DNA of 64,000 bases, from assembly GCF_025486315.1 (NCBI RefSeq), contig NZ_JAOOPY010000011.1:1-64000 (forward strand). Reading direction: 5' to 3'. Below are positions 23,977-33,025 of this stretch, piece by piece. The notes beneath the pieces are model-generated. The model was not told the origin of the DNA, searched no databases, and worked only from the letters and a program-made list of their open reading frames with translations. This DNA is from Variovorax sp. N23 (GTDB lineage Bacteria > Pseudomonadota > Gammaproteobacteria > Burkholderiales > Burkholderiaceae_C). Made by a program: the position numbers and the translations under genes. Each line of letters opens with the position of its first letter. Position 1 is the first letter of the stretch.

Positions 23977-24939
23977 ATGTCCAAGCTGCCCCCCGTCCTC
24001 GCGAACCTGCCGCTGCCCATCATCGGTTCGCCGCTGTTCATCATCAGCACGCCGAAGCTGGTGATCGCCCAGTGCAAGGCTGGTGTGGTGGGGGCGATGC
24101 CGGCGCTCAACGCCCGGCCGGCCGCGCAGCTGGAAGAGTGGCTGATCGAGATCACGGAAGAATTGGCGGCCTACAACAAGGCGAACCCGGACAAGCCGGC
24201 CGCGCCTTTCGCCATCAACCAGATCGTGCACAAGAGCAACGACCGGCTCGAGCACGACATGGCGATGGTCGTGAAGTACAAGGTGCCGATCGTCATCACC
24301 TCGCTGGGCGCGCGCACCGACGTGAACGATGCGGTGCACAGTTACGGCGGGGTGACGCTGCATGACATCATCAGCAACACCTTCGCGAAGAAGGCGATCG
24401 AGAAGGGCGCCGACGGCCTGATCGCCGTGGCCGCGGGCGCCGGTGGCCACGCGGGCGTGAAGAGCCCGTTCGCGCTGATCCAGGAAATCCGCCAGTGGTT
24501 CGACGGCCCCGTCGCACTGTCGGGTTCGATCGCCACCGGCGGTGCGGTGCTCGCCGCGCAGGCCATGGGGGCCGACTTCGCCTACATCGGCACCGCCTTC
24601 ATCGCCACCGAGGAAGCGCGCGCCAGCGATGCCTACAAGCAGGCGATCGTGGAGGGCAGTTCGGACGACATCGTCTACTCGAACCTCTTCACCGGCGTGC
24701 ACGGCAACTACCTGGCACCGTCGATCGTCGCCGCCGGCATGGACCCGGCGAACCTGCCCGAAGGCGACCTGAAGACCATGAACTTCGCCAGCGGCGACGG
24801 CAGCAAGGCCAAGGCCTGGAAGGACATCTGGGGCTCGGGCCAGGGCATCGGCGCGATCACCGAGGTGAGCAGCGTGGCGGCCTTCGTCGAGAAGCTCAAG
24901 CGCGAATACCAGGCGGCGCGCCAGCGGCTGGCGCTCTAG
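23977..24939 (+). CDS. Nitronate monooxygenase-family FMN protein
   Basis: 320 residues from ATG 23977 (GGAG upstream); a longer frame to 23905 lacks family sequence. TIM-barrel FMN enzyme: IIGSPLFIISTPKLVIAQ, GLIAVAAGAGGHAGVKSPFA (FMN phosphate region with the conserved His) and ALSGSIATGGAVLAAQAMGADFAYIGTAF. Family members oxidise propionate-3-nitronate or nitroalkanes; many homologues next to acyl-CoA dehydrogenases may act as enoyl reductases instead. Gene position after the acyl-CoA dehydrogenase hints at lipid-linked metabolism, but function is uncertain. Confidence 0.85.
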   Translation: MSKLPPVLANLPLPIIGSPLFIISTPKLVIAQCKAGVVGAMPALNARPAAQLEEWLIEITEELAAYNKANPDKPAAPFAINQIVHKSNDRLEHDMAMVVKYKVPIVITSLGARTDVNDAVHSYGGVTLHDIISNTFAKKAIEKGADGLIAVAAGAGGHAGVKSPFALIQEIRQWFDGPVALSGSIATGGAVLAAQAMGADFAYIGTAFIATEEARASDAYKQAIVEGSSDDIVYSNLFTGVHGNYLAPSIVAAGMDPANLPEGDLKTMNFASGDGSKAKAWKDIWGSGQGIGAITEVSSVAAFVEKLKREYQAARQRLAL

Positions 24940-24957
24940 GCGCCTCGCGACCGCCGC

Positions 24958-26115
24958 ATGGCCACCGTTGCGCGCGTCCCGATACCGATCGATCCAGCGG
25001 GCGCGCGCATGCCGCTGCTCGATGCGGTCAAGGGTGTCGCCTGCGCGCTGATCGTCGGCCATCACCTGGCGCGTTACGGGCCGATGGCCGAAAGCGCCTC
25101 GGCGCTGGCGCCGTCGCTCTTCGGCTGGCTGGCGCAGCACGGGCGGCTCGCCGTGCAGGTCTTTCTTGTTCTTGCCGGCTTTCTGGCGGCGAGCAGCCTC
25201 GCGCCGGACGGGCTGTTGCGCGTGGAGCGTCCGATGGCGCGCGTGTTCCGCCGCTATGCGCGGCTCGTCATGCCCTATCTGGCTGCGCTGTCCTGCAGCG
25301 TCGTCGTCGCTGCGCTCGTGCGCCCCTGGCTGAATGACGAGGCGGTGCCCGATGCCCCGGTGGTCGCGCAGCTTATTGCCCATGCCCTGCTCCTGCAGGA
25401 CCTGCTGGGCTACGACGCGCTGTCGACCGGGGTCTGGTACGTGGCCATCGACTTCCAGCTCTTCGTGCTCGCGCTGGCGGGGTTCTGGGGAGTGCGTTGG
25501 CTCGAGCGGCGGTGGAAGGTGGGCGCCGCGCACGCGCGTTGGCTGGCCGTCGCGCTGGTGTTGGGGCTCGCGGCCGCGTCGCTCGCGGTCTTCAACCGCG
25601 ACCCGGCGCTCGACGACACCGCGCTCTACTTCTTCGGGGCCTACGGACTCGGCATGCTGGCCTTCTGGATTGGCCGCGCCACGCGCGACAGCACATGGCG
25701 GCTGGCCGTGCTCACGCTCGCATCGTTCGGTGCGGGCGCGCTGGCGATCGACTGGCGCAGCCGCATCGCGGTCGCACTGGTGGCGGCACTGGCCATTGCC
25801 GTGGCGCAGCGGCGGCAGTGGCTACGACCGACGGCCTGGCCCGCCTTGTGGCAGCCGTTGGTGCATCTGGGCGAGATGTCCTATTCGCTGTTTCTCATTC
25901 ACTTTCCGGTGATCCTGCTGTCCAACGCGGTCGTCGACCACTGGTGGCCGGACCAGGCGTGGATGGCGCTGTGGGGCATGGCCTGCGCGCTCGCGCTGTC
26001 ATGGGCGGCAGGCACCTTGCTGCACCGGCAAGTGGAAATGCGGGCAGCCACATGGCGAGCAGTGCTGGCGCTTTTCGCCGGCCTGCTCGCTTTCGGCGCG
26101 CTGAGCGCCGCGTGA
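24958..26115 (+). CDS. Acyltransferase 3 family membrane protein
   Basis: 385 residues, about ten membrane helices. It begins near MPLLDAVKGVACALIVGHHLARYGP, the family N-terminal helix whose conserved His is thought to be catalytic. Later RLVMPYLAALSCSVVVAAL and MSYSLFLIHFPVIL fit the family. OafA/NolL-type proteins O-acylate surface sugars, lipid A or antibiotics; substrate unknown here. Starts 18 bp after the nitronate monooxygenase gene, probably co-transcribed by read-through. Confidence 0.87.
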   Translation: MATVARVPIPIDPAGARMPLLDAVKGVACALIVGHHLARYGPMAESASALAPSLFGWLAQHGRLAVQVFLVLAGFLAASSLAPDGLLRVERPMARVFRRYARLVMPYLAALSCSVVVAALVRPWLNDEAVPDAPVVAQLIAHALLLQDLLGYDALSTGVWYVAIDFQLFVLALAGFWGVRWLERRWKVGAAHARWLAVALVLGLAAASLAVFNRDPALDDTALYFFGAYGLGMLAFWIGRATRDSTWRLAVLTLASFGAGALAIDWRSRIAVALVAALAIAVAQRRQWLRPTAWPALWQPLVHLGEMSYSLFLIHFPVILLSNAVVDHWWPDQAWMALWGMACALALSWAAGTLLHRQVEMRAATWRAVLALFAGLLAFGALSAA

Positions 26116-26239
26116 TGCGCCCGGCGCAGGGCCGCTGCCCCCGTGACCACGACGGCCTCCGCCGCAGGAGATAGGCATTCAGGGCCGCGATGGCCTCCCC
26201 GTTTCTCCGGCCTTCATGCCATAACCCGGCGTGCGCCGG

Positions 26240-26307
26240 CTTGCGCGCGCGCAAGCGACAAAAATCGATCTCCGTTAAACTTCATGAAGTTTCAGTAAAT
26301 ACTGAAA
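26240..26307. promoter_or_regulatory. Cluster of three palindromes upstream of cydD
   Basis: Three perfect dyads lie in the 85 bp before the cydD start: CTTGCGCGCGCGCAAG (26240-26255), AAACTTCATGAAGTTT (26277-26292) and TTTCAGTA-AA-TACTGAAA (26290-26307), the last two sharing three bases. This stretch is strikingly AT-rich for the window. The AT-rich pair looks like a compound operator for a dimeric regulator of the bd oxidase operon. It is not a canonical FNR box (TTGAT-N4-ATCAA) and the regulator is unknown. Confidence 0.6.
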
Positions 26308-26324
26308 ATTCGAAATCGAAACCG

Positions 26325-28043
26325 ATGACTTCGTCTTCCGCCCATCCTGATGGCTCGACCGTGCCGTCGACCGCCTACCTGCGCCGACTGGCCGCGCCCG
26401 GGGTGGGAAGCCTGGTGCAGGGCGGGGCCGCGCTCTTCTGGCTGCCGCAAGCGGCGTGGCTGGCCTGGGCGGTTCAGCGTCTGGGCGCGGGCGAGGGCAT
26501 TGACGCGGTATGGCTGCCGGCGCTCGGCATCGTCGCGATGGGCGCCCTGCGCGCCGCCTGCGAGGCCTGGGGCGCGCGCCGCATCTTCGGCGAAGTGCGC
26601 GGGCAGCTGTCGGTGCTGCGTGCGCAGGTCGCCGCCGCGCTGGCCGCGCGCTCGCCGCTCGACATGGCGCGGCCCGCGTCCGGGCAGGCCGCCAGCGTGA
26701 TCGCCGAGCAGGCCGAGGCCGTGCTGCCGTACCTGGTGCGCTACCAGCCGGCCCGCTGGCGCGCGATGCTGGTGCCGATCTTCATCCTCGTCGCGGTGGC
26801 CTGGTTCTCGTGGGTCGCCGCGCTGATCCTGCTGGTCGCCGCGCCGCTCATCCCGATCTTCATGGCCATCGTCGGCTGGCGCGCCCAGGCGGCGAGCCAG
26901 CAGCAGATGGTCGAGATGGGGGCGATGAACGCCTTCCTGCTCGACCGGCTGCGCGGCCTCGCGACGCTGCGCGCGCTGGGCGCGGTCGATGCGACGGCGC
27001 AGCGCCTGGGCGATGTCGCGCAGTCGTTGCGCCGCCGCACCATGGCCGTGTTGCGCATCGCCTTTCTCTCGTCGGCGGTGCTCGAACTGTTCGCCGCGCT
27101 GGGCGTGGCGATGGTCGCGGTGTACATCGGCTTCCACCTGCTCGGCACGCTGGAGTTCGGCAGCTGGGGCCGTCGGCTGAGCCTGGCCGAAGGCCTGTTC
27201 GTGCTGCTGCTGGCGCCGGCCTTCTTCGAGCCGCTGCGTGAACTCTCGGCGGTGTGGCACGACCGCGCAGCCGGCGAGGCGGCCCTCGATGCGCTCGACG
27301 CGCTGGCCGAAGCGGGCGTGCCGATGCCGGGGCGTCCGAACGCGCATGCGCCCGCCGTGGTGCGCCGCGGCGCGCCGTCGGTGCGCATCGCCGGCCTGCA
27401 TTTCGCGCACGCCGGCGAGGCCGCGCTGTTCGACGGCCTCGACCTGCAGGTGGCGGCGGGCGAGCACATCGCGCTCACCGGCCCGAGCGGCGCGGGCAAG
27501 ACGGCCTTGCTGAGCCTGATCGCCGGCCTGATGCCGGCCGCGTCGGGTGACATCGCCATCGCCATCGGTGGCGTGTCGCTGAACGACGAGACGGCGCCGG
27601 CCCTGCGCCGCCGCATCGGCTGGATGGGGCAGCGCCCGCACGTCTTCGCGGCGTCGGTGCATGACAACGTGGCCATGGGGCGGGCCGGCGTTCAGGACGA
27701 CGACGTGGTGCAGGCCATGCGCGACGCCGGGCTCGGCGACGTGGCGCAGGCGCGGCCTGCCACGGCGCTGGGCGAGGGCGGTGGCGGCCTGTCGGGCGGC
27801 GAACTCGTCCGGCTGGCGCTGGCCCGGCTGGCGGTGCAGCCTGAGGCCGACCTGTGGCTGGTCGACGAGCCGACCGCGCACCTCGACACCGACACCGCCG
27901 AGCGCGTGGTCGACGCCCTGCTGCGGCTGGCGCAGGGCAAGACGCTGATCGCGGTGACGCACGATCCGATCCTGGCCGCGCGCATGCAGCGTGTGGTGCA
28001 ACTGGGCGGCGAGCCGGCCGTGATGGCGCAGGAGGCCGCATGA
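26325..28043 (+). CDS. cydD: CydD, ABC exporter subunit for bd oxidase assembly
   Basis: 572 residues, half of the CydDC heterodimeric exporter of glutathione and cysteine needed for heme insertion into cytochrome bd. Six-helix membrane domain (SLVQGGAALFWLPQAAWLAW onward) then ATPase: Walker A GPSGAGKTALL, signature LSGGELVRLALARLA, Walker B LWLVDEPTAHLD and H-loop AVTHDP. The start ATG 26325 (MTSSSAHPDG) is chosen over an in-frame ATG at 26190, because the intervening DNA holds the palindromic control region. It overlaps cydC by 4 bp. Confidence 0.93.
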   Translation: MTSSSAHPDGSTVPSTAYLRRLAAPGVGSLVQGGAALFWLPQAAWLAWAVQRLGAGEGIDAVWLPALGIVAMGALRAACEAWGARRIFGEVRGQLSVLRAQVAAALAARSPLDMARPASGQAASVIAEQAEAVLPYLVRYQPARWRAMLVPIFILVAVAWFSWVAALILLVAAPLIPIFMAIVGWRAQAASQQQMVEMGAMNAFLLDRLRGLATLRALGAVDATAQRLGDVAQSLRRRTMAVLRIAFLSSAVLELFAALGVAMVAVYIGFHLLGTLEFGSWGRRLSLAEGLFVLLLAPAFFEPLRELSAVWHDRAAGEAALDALDALAEAGVPMPGRPNAHAPAVVRRGAPSVRIAGLHFAHAGEAALFDGLDLQVAAGEHIALTGPSGAGKTALLSLIAGLMPAASGDIAIAIGGVSLNDETAPALRRRIGWMGQRPHVFAASVHDNVAMGRAGVQDDDVVQAMRDAGLGDVAQARPATALGEGGGGLSGGELVRLALARLAVQPEADLWLVDEPTAHLDTDTAERVVDALLRLAQGKTLIAVTHDPILAARMQRVVQLGGEPAVMAQEAA

Positions 28044-29737
28044 CGCGCGCTCGCCATCGTCGCCTGCACGAACTGCGCACCGTGCTGCGGCCCTTCGTCG
28101 CCACTGCCCCGCGGCGCCTCGCGCTGGGTGCGGCGCTCGGTGCGCTCACCGTGCTCATGGGCATGGCGCTGCTGGGGCTGTCGGGCTGGTTCATCACGGC
28201 AACGGCACTGGCCGGGCTGAGCGCCACGGCGGCCGTTCTCTTCGACGTCTTCATGCCGTCCGCCGGCATCCGGCTGCTGGCATTGGGCCGCACCGGTGCG
28301 CGCTACGGTGAACGCCTGGTGACGCACGATGCGACCTTCGCCGCACTGGCCGATCTGCGTGAACGGCTGTTCCGCGGATGGGCGCGGCCCGAGGCGGCAC
28401 GCGCGCTGATGGCGCGGCCGGCCCGGCTGCTGTTCCGGCTGACGGCCGACATCGACGCGCTCGAATCGCTGTACCTGCGCCTGGGCGTGCCGGCCATCGC
28501 CGCGCTCGGCGCCGCGCTGCTGGCCGGCGTGGTGACGGGCTTCATGGACCTGTGGCTCGGCGTCGTGCTGACGGCCTGGCTGCTCGTGTCGGGCTGGGGC
28601 ATCGGGCTGTGGCTCACGCGGCGGGCACGCCCGCATGCGATGCGACGCGCCCAGGCCACCGAGTTGCTGCGCGCACGTGCGGTGGACTTGGTGTCGGGGC
28701 AGACCGAGCTTGCGATGGCGGGCCGGCTCGACGCGCAGCGCGACGCGCTCGCCGCCGCGGACCGGCGCCTGGCACGCGCCGACCTGGCGCTCAACCGGCT
28801 CGACGTGCGCGCCGGGGCCGCTTACAGCATGGCCGGCACGCTGACGCTCGCCGCCGTGTTGCTGGCCGTCGGGGCGCTGGTGGGCGAGGGCGCCATCGGC
28901 GCGCCGGCCGCCGCGCTCGCATTGCTGGTCGCACTCACTGCGACCGAACCCTTCGCCGCCTTGCGCCGCGGCGCGCTCGAAGCCGGGCGCACCTGGCTGG
29001 CCGTGCATCGGCTGGCGCCGCGCATGGCCGACGCTGTTTCCCTCGTGGCTGTCGACGCGATGGGCCAGGACGTGTCGCTGCATGACGTGCACGCGACCCA
29101 TGCCGGCAGCGCCGCGCCGGCGCTGCAAGGCGTCTCGCTGCGCATCGCAGCAGGTGAACGCGTCGCGCTCGTCGGGCCCAGCGGCGCCGGCAAGTCGACC
29201 TTGCTGGCCGTGCTGGCCGGCGAGATCGCACCGACGCATGGCGACGTGCAGGTGCCGGCGCACTGCCTGCTCACGCAGCGCTCGGAGGTCTTCCAGGACA
29301 GCCTGCGCGACAACCTGCGCCTGGCCGATGCGTCGGCCGACGATGCGCGCCTGTGGTCGGTGCTCGAGGCCGCCGGCCTCGCGGACGAGGTGCGCGCCAC
29401 GTCGGGCGGCCTCGACACCCCGCTGGGCGAGGGTGGCCTGGGCCTGTCCGGCGGCCAGTTGCGCCGCCTGGCGCTGGCGCGACTGCTGCTGCGCGACGCA
29501 CCCTTCTGGCTTCTCGACGAGGCCACCGAAGCGGTGGATACTCGAACCGCCCATGACGTGCTGCGCCGTCTGGCGGGCCGGGCCGAGGGCCACACACTGC
29601 TCATCGCCACCCACCTGCGCCGCGAGGCGGCCCTGGCGGATCGACTGATCCGCATCGACCGCGGCCGCCTGGTGGCCGACCTGCATCGCGGCACCCCGGC
29701 CTTCGACGCCGCCCTGCGCGCGCTGCGCCCCGATTGA
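28040..29737 (+). CDS. cydC: CydC, ABC exporter subunit for bd oxidase assembly
   Basis: 565 residues, partner of CydD. Membrane domain with MALLGLSGWFITATALAGLS (typical CydC first helices). ATPase with Walker A GPSGAGKSTLL, signature LSGGQLRRLALARLL, Walker B FWLLDEATEAVD and H-loop IATHLRREA. The ATG overlaps the cydD stop as ATGA and has GGAGG upstream. The DCAB order puts the assembly exporter ahead of the oxidase structural genes in one operon. Confidence 0.94.
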   Translation: MTRARHRRLHELRTVLRPFVATAPRRLALGAALGALTVLMGMALLGLSGWFITATALAGLSATAAVLFDVFMPSAGIRLLALGRTGARYGERLVTHDATFAALADLRERLFRGWARPEAARALMARPARLLFRLTADIDALESLYLRLGVPAIAALGAALLAGVVTGFMDLWLGVVLTAWLLVSGWGIGLWLTRRARPHAMRRAQATELLRARAVDLVSGQTELAMAGRLDAQRDALAAADRRLARADLALNRLDVRAGAAYSMAGTLTLAAVLLAVGALVGEGAIGAPAAALALLVALTATEPFAALRRGALEAGRTWLAVHRLAPRMADAVSLVAVDAMGQDVSLHDVHATHAGSAAPALQGVSLRIAAGERVALVGPSGAGKSTLLAVLAGEIAPTHGDVQVPAHCLLTQRSEVFQDSLRDNLRLADASADDARLWSVLEAAGLADEVRATSGGLDTPLGEGGLGLSGGQLRRLALARLLLRDAPFWLLDEATEAVDTRTAHDVLRRLAGRAEGHTLLIATHLRREAALADRLIRIDRGRLVADLHRGTPAFDAALRALRPD

Positions 29738-29770
29738 CGTCAGACCGAAGAACAAAGCAAAGGAACCCCC

Positions 29771-31384
29771 ATGGACCTCGACATCGTTGCCCTCTCGCGA
29801 TTGCAATTCGCGCTGACGGCGCTCTACCACTTCCTCTTCGTGCCGCTCACGATCGGGCTGGCCGTGATCCTCGCGATCATGGAGACGGTCTACGTCATGA
29901 CGGGGCGCACCGTCTGGCGCGACATGACCAAGTTCTGGGGCGTGCTCTTCGGCATCAACTTCGCGATGGGCGTGGCCACCGGCATCGTCATGGAGTTCCA
30001 GTTCGGCATGAACTGGAGCTACTACAGCCACTACGTCGGCGACATCTTCGGCGCGCCGCTGGCCATCGAAGGCCTGATGGCCTTCTTCCTCGAAGCCACC
30101 TTCGTCGGCCTGTTCTTCTTCGGCTGGGACAAGCTCAGCAAGGTCGGCCACCTGATGACGACCTGGGCGGTGGCGATCGGCTCGAACCTGTCGGCGCTGT
30201 GGATCCTGATCGCCAACGGCTGGATGCAGAACCCGGTCGGCTCGGCCTTCAACCCGCAGACCATGCGCATGGAAGTCACCGACTTCTATGCGGTGCTGAT
30301 GAACCCTGTGGCGCAGGCCAAGTTCGTGCACACGGTGTCGGCGGGCTACACGGTCGCGGCGATCTTCGTGCTGGGCGTGTCGGCCTGGTACGTGCTCAAG
30401 GGCCGGCACCTCGCGCTCGCCAAGCGTTCGATGACGGTGGCTGCGTCGTTCGGCCTGGCCGCATCGCTGTCGGTCGTCGTGCTGGGCGACGAGAGCGGCT
30501 ACCTGTCGACCGAGCACCAGAAGATGAAGCTGGCGTCGATCGAAGCCATGTGGAAGACCGAGCCCGCCCCCGCGGCCTTCACCGCCTTCGGCTTCCCCGA
30601 CCAGGCCGCGCGCGAAACGCACTACGCGATCCACATCCCCGCGGTGATGGGCCTGATCGGCACGCGTTCGCTCGACACCCAGATCCCCGGCATCGAGGAT
30701 TTGGTCAAGCTCGCCGAGCAGCGCATCAAGGAGGGCATCAAGGCCTACGACGCGCTGCAGACCATCCGCGCGGCGGGCAGCGATGCGGCCGTGCCCGCAG
30801 CGGCCCGCGAGGCCTTCGAGCGCGACGGCCGTTCGATGGGCTATGCCCTGCTGCTCAAGCGCTATGTCGACGATCCGCGGCAGGCCACGCCCGCACAGAT
30901 CAGTCAGGCGGCCTGGGACACCGTGCCCGCGGTGGCGCCGTTGTACTGGTCCTTCCGCATCATGGTCGCGCTGGGCATGTTCTTTATCGTGCTGACCGCC
31001 ACCTTCTTCGTGCTGTCGGTGCGCCGCCGGCTCGATGCGCACCGCTGGCTGCTCAAGCTGGCCGTGTTCGCGCTCCCGCTGCCATGGATCGCCGCCGAGG
31101 CCGGCTGGATCGTGGCCGAGGTCGGCCGCCAGCCGTGGGTGATCGAAGGCGTTCTGCCGACGGCCGTGGCCGTCTCCAGTCTGGGCGTGACCACGCTGCT
31201 CATCACCATCGCGGGCTTCGCGCTCATCTACACCGTGCTGCTCGTCATCGAGATGAAGCTGATGCTCAAGTCGATCCGCAAGGGCCCCGCCGACCATCCG
31301 GTGCCACCGCCCGCGGTCTACCGAGACGAAGCCGCACCCGAGCTGCGCACAGCCCGCAATGCGCCGCTGACCGCCGCCGACTGA
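29771..31384 (+). CDS. cydA: Cytochrome bd ubiquinol oxidase subunit I
   Basis: 537 residues. Quinol oxidase catalytic subunit binding hemes b558, b595 and d in the inner membrane, with high oxygen affinity. The N-terminal LQFALTALYHFLFVPLTIGLA includes the conserved heme ligand His (His20 here, His19 in E. coli). MEFQFGMNWSYYSHYVGDIFG and GRQPWVIEGVLPTA are family hallmarks. AAAGGAA ribosome site upstream. It follows cydC by 33 bp and precedes cydB. Confidence 0.97.
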   Translation: MDLDIVALSRLQFALTALYHFLFVPLTIGLAVILAIMETVYVMTGRTVWRDMTKFWGVLFGINFAMGVATGIVMEFQFGMNWSYYSHYVGDIFGAPLAIEGLMAFFLEATFVGLFFFGWDKLSKVGHLMTTWAVAIGSNLSALWILIANGWMQNPVGSAFNPQTMRMEVTDFYAVLMNPVAQAKFVHTVSAGYTVAAIFVLGVSAWYVLKGRHLALAKRSMTVAASFGLAASLSVVVLGDESGYLSTEHQKMKLASIEAMWKTEPAPAAFTAFGFPDQAARETHYAIHIPAVMGLIGTRSLDTQIPGIEDLVKLAEQRIKEGIKAYDALQTIRAAGSDAAVPAAAREAFERDGRSMGYALLLKRYVDDPRQATPAQISQAAWDTVPAVAPLYWSFRIMVALGMFFIVLTATFFVLSVRRRLDAHRWLLKLAVFALPLPWIAAEAGWIVAEVGRQPWVIEGVLPTAVAVSSLGVTTLLITIAGFALIYTVLLVIEMKLMLKSIRKGPADHPVPPPAVYRDEAAPELRTARNAPLTAAD

Positions 31385-31397
31385 CCAGGAGCACGAC

Positions 31398-32552
31398 ATG
31401 ATCCTTCACGACCTCATCACCTACGAAACCCTGCGCCTGATCTGGTGGCTGCTGCTCGGCGTGCTGCTGATCGGCTTCGCCGTCACCGACGGCTTCGACC
31501 TCGGCACCGGCATCCTGTTGCCCTTCGCGGGGCGCAACGACGTCGAGCGCCGCGTCATCATCAACAGCGTCGGCCCGGTGTGGGAAGGCAACCAGGTCTG
31601 GCTGATCCTGGGCGGCGGTGCGATCTTCGCGGCCTGGCCGCAGCTCTATGCCGTGTCCTTCTCGGGCTTCTACCTGGCGATGTTCGCGATCCTCGCGGCG
31701 CTCATCCTGCGGCCGGTCGCCTTCAAGTTCCGCAGCAAGCGCGAGGAACCGACCTGGCGCGCGCGCTGGGACGCGGTGCTTTTCTTCAGCGGCTTCGTGC
31801 CCGCGCTGATCTTCGGCGTGGCCATGGGCAATGTGCTGCGCGGCGTGCCCTTCCGCTTCTCGCCGGACATGCACATCTTCTACGACGGCTCCTTCTTCGG
31901 CCTGCTGAACCCCTTTGCCGTGCTCTGCGGGCTGGTGTCCGTGGCGATGCTCGTGATGCACGGCGCCACATGGCTGCAGCTCAAGACGCAGGGCCCCGTG
32001 GCTGATCGCGTGCGCCGCTACGGCAGCGTGGCCGCCATCGCGACGGTGGCGCTCTATGCGCTGGCAGGTTACGCGATGTGGCGCTGGATCGATGGCTACC
32101 AGGTGACCAGCGTGCAGCCGGTGGGCGGCCCCTCGAACCCGATGCTCAAGACCGCCGTGGTGCAGCAGGGCGCCTGGTTCGCCAACTACGCGGCGCGGCC
32201 TTGGCTGTGGGCGGCGCCGGCGCTGGGCTTCGTCGGGGCGCTCGTCGCACTGCTGGGCCTGCAACTGCGCCGCGAGGTGCTGGCCGTGCTGGCGAGCGCG
32301 CTGTCGATCACCGGCATCATCCTGAGCGTGGGCGCCTCGATGTTCCCCTTCATCCTGCCGTCGTCGATCGACCCGCGTGCCAGCCTGACGGTGTGGGACT
32401 CCTCGTCGAGCCACCTCACGCTGTTCATCATGCTGGTGGTGACCGTCGTCTTCATCCCGCTCATCGTGGCCTACACGAGCTGGGTCTACCACGTGCTGTG
32501 GGGCAAGGTCGACGCCGACGCGATCCGCGACGAGCGCGGCCACGCCTACTGA
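31398..32552 (+). CDS. cydB: Cytochrome bd ubiquinol oxidase subunit II
   Basis: 384 residues with about eight membrane helices, the usual CydB length. Starts MILHDLITYETLRLIWWLLLG; conserved GFDLGTGILLPF and NSVGPVWEGNQVWLILGGGA are present, the latter with the conserved W-E-G-N-Q segment. Structural partner of CydA. AGGAG precedes the start by 8 bases. cydX follows 26 bp downstream. Confidence 0.97.
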   Translation: MILHDLITYETLRLIWWLLLGVLLIGFAVTDGFDLGTGILLPFAGRNDVERRVIINSVGPVWEGNQVWLILGGGAIFAAWPQLYAVSFSGFYLAMFAILAALILRPVAFKFRSKREEPTWRARWDAVLFFSGFVPALIFGVAMGNVLRGVPFRFSPDMHIFYDGSFFGLLNPFAVLCGLVSVAMLVMHGATWLQLKTQGPVADRVRRYGSVAAIATVALYALAGYAMWRWIDGYQVTSVQPVGGPSNPMLKTAVVQQGAWFANYAARPWLWAAPALGFVGALVALLGLQLRREVLAVLASALSITGIILSVGASMFPFILPSSIDPRASLTVWDSSSSHLTLFIMLVVTVVFIPLIVAYTSWVYHVLWGKVDADAIRDERGHAY

Positions 32553-32578
32553 AACCTCAACGAAACAAGGAATCGATC

Positions 32579-32701
32579 ATGTGGTACTTCGCCTGGATCC
32601 TGGGGCTGCCGCTGGCAGCCACCTTCGCGGTGCTCAACGCGATGTGGTACGAGCTGATGGAGGATGACGCCGTGCGTCACGACAAGATGGACAAGCCCTG
32701 A
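32579..32701 (+). CDS. cydX: CydX small subunit of cytochrome bd
   Basis: A 40-residue single-helix protein beginning MWYFAWILGLPLAATFAVLNA and ending in a charged tail (MEDDAVRHDKMDKP). It matches the CydX/YbgT family, which stabilises heme binding in the oxidase. An AAGGA site lies upstream. It completes a cydDCABX operon and is followed by a strong terminator. A frameshifted near-copy lies about 3 kb downstream at 35588-35709. Confidence 0.95.
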   Translation: MWYFAWILGLPLAATFAVLNAMWYELMEDDAVRHDKMDKP

Positions 32702-32726
32702 GGGGCGCTCGATGGTGGTGGCACCG

Positions 32727-32754
32727 AAGGCCCGCAGATGCGGGCCTTTTTTTT
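32727..32754 (+). terminator. Intrinsic terminator of the cyd operon
   Basis: AAGGCCCGC (32727-32735), loop AGAT, GCGGGCCTT (32740-32748) followed by eight or more T residues. A textbook strong rho-independent terminator 25 bp after the cydX stop. From here to 33025 there is about 270 bp with no supported gene. Confidence 0.93.
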
Positions 32755-33025
32755 GCTTTGCACCGTGGAGTCGCCCTGTGTCGGGTCGGTTGCCTCCTGC
32801 GACGGGGGGCCGCATCGATTCCAAAGCTGCCGCGGAGGGGCGCGGTAGAGCCGCCAGCGACGACTTGCCTTGCGACCGTCTACAGTCGATAGGGACCGGA
32901 CGTTTTCAGAGGCGCAGTGGTCGTTCGCCGACAGCGTCAACTCGATGCTGTCGTCGGTGCGGCCACAGCCGGAAGGTCCGTTCATTGCCTTGAAAAAAAT
33001 GCAGCGCCCGAGGAGGGGTGCGACC

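Noticed and set aside
20883..24155. Very long open frame on the minus strand (about 1090 codons) opposite etfBA and the dehydrogenase
   Set aside because: It is antisense to three well-recognised genes, has low-complexity Gly/Arg/His-rich translation and no family sequence. Such frames are common in high-GC coding DNA.
27692..31399. Long minus-strand frame (about 1235 codons) opposite cydD, cydC and cydA
   Set aside because: It is a shadow of conserved genes in a third-position GC-rich region, with no ribosome site or recognisable domain.
32755..33025. Gap after the cyd terminator, considered as an extended N-terminus of the methyltransferase
   Set aside because: The upstream frame has no family sequence, and the ATG at 33026 has a strong GAGGAGG site. 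Nothing else supportable is seen in this stretch.
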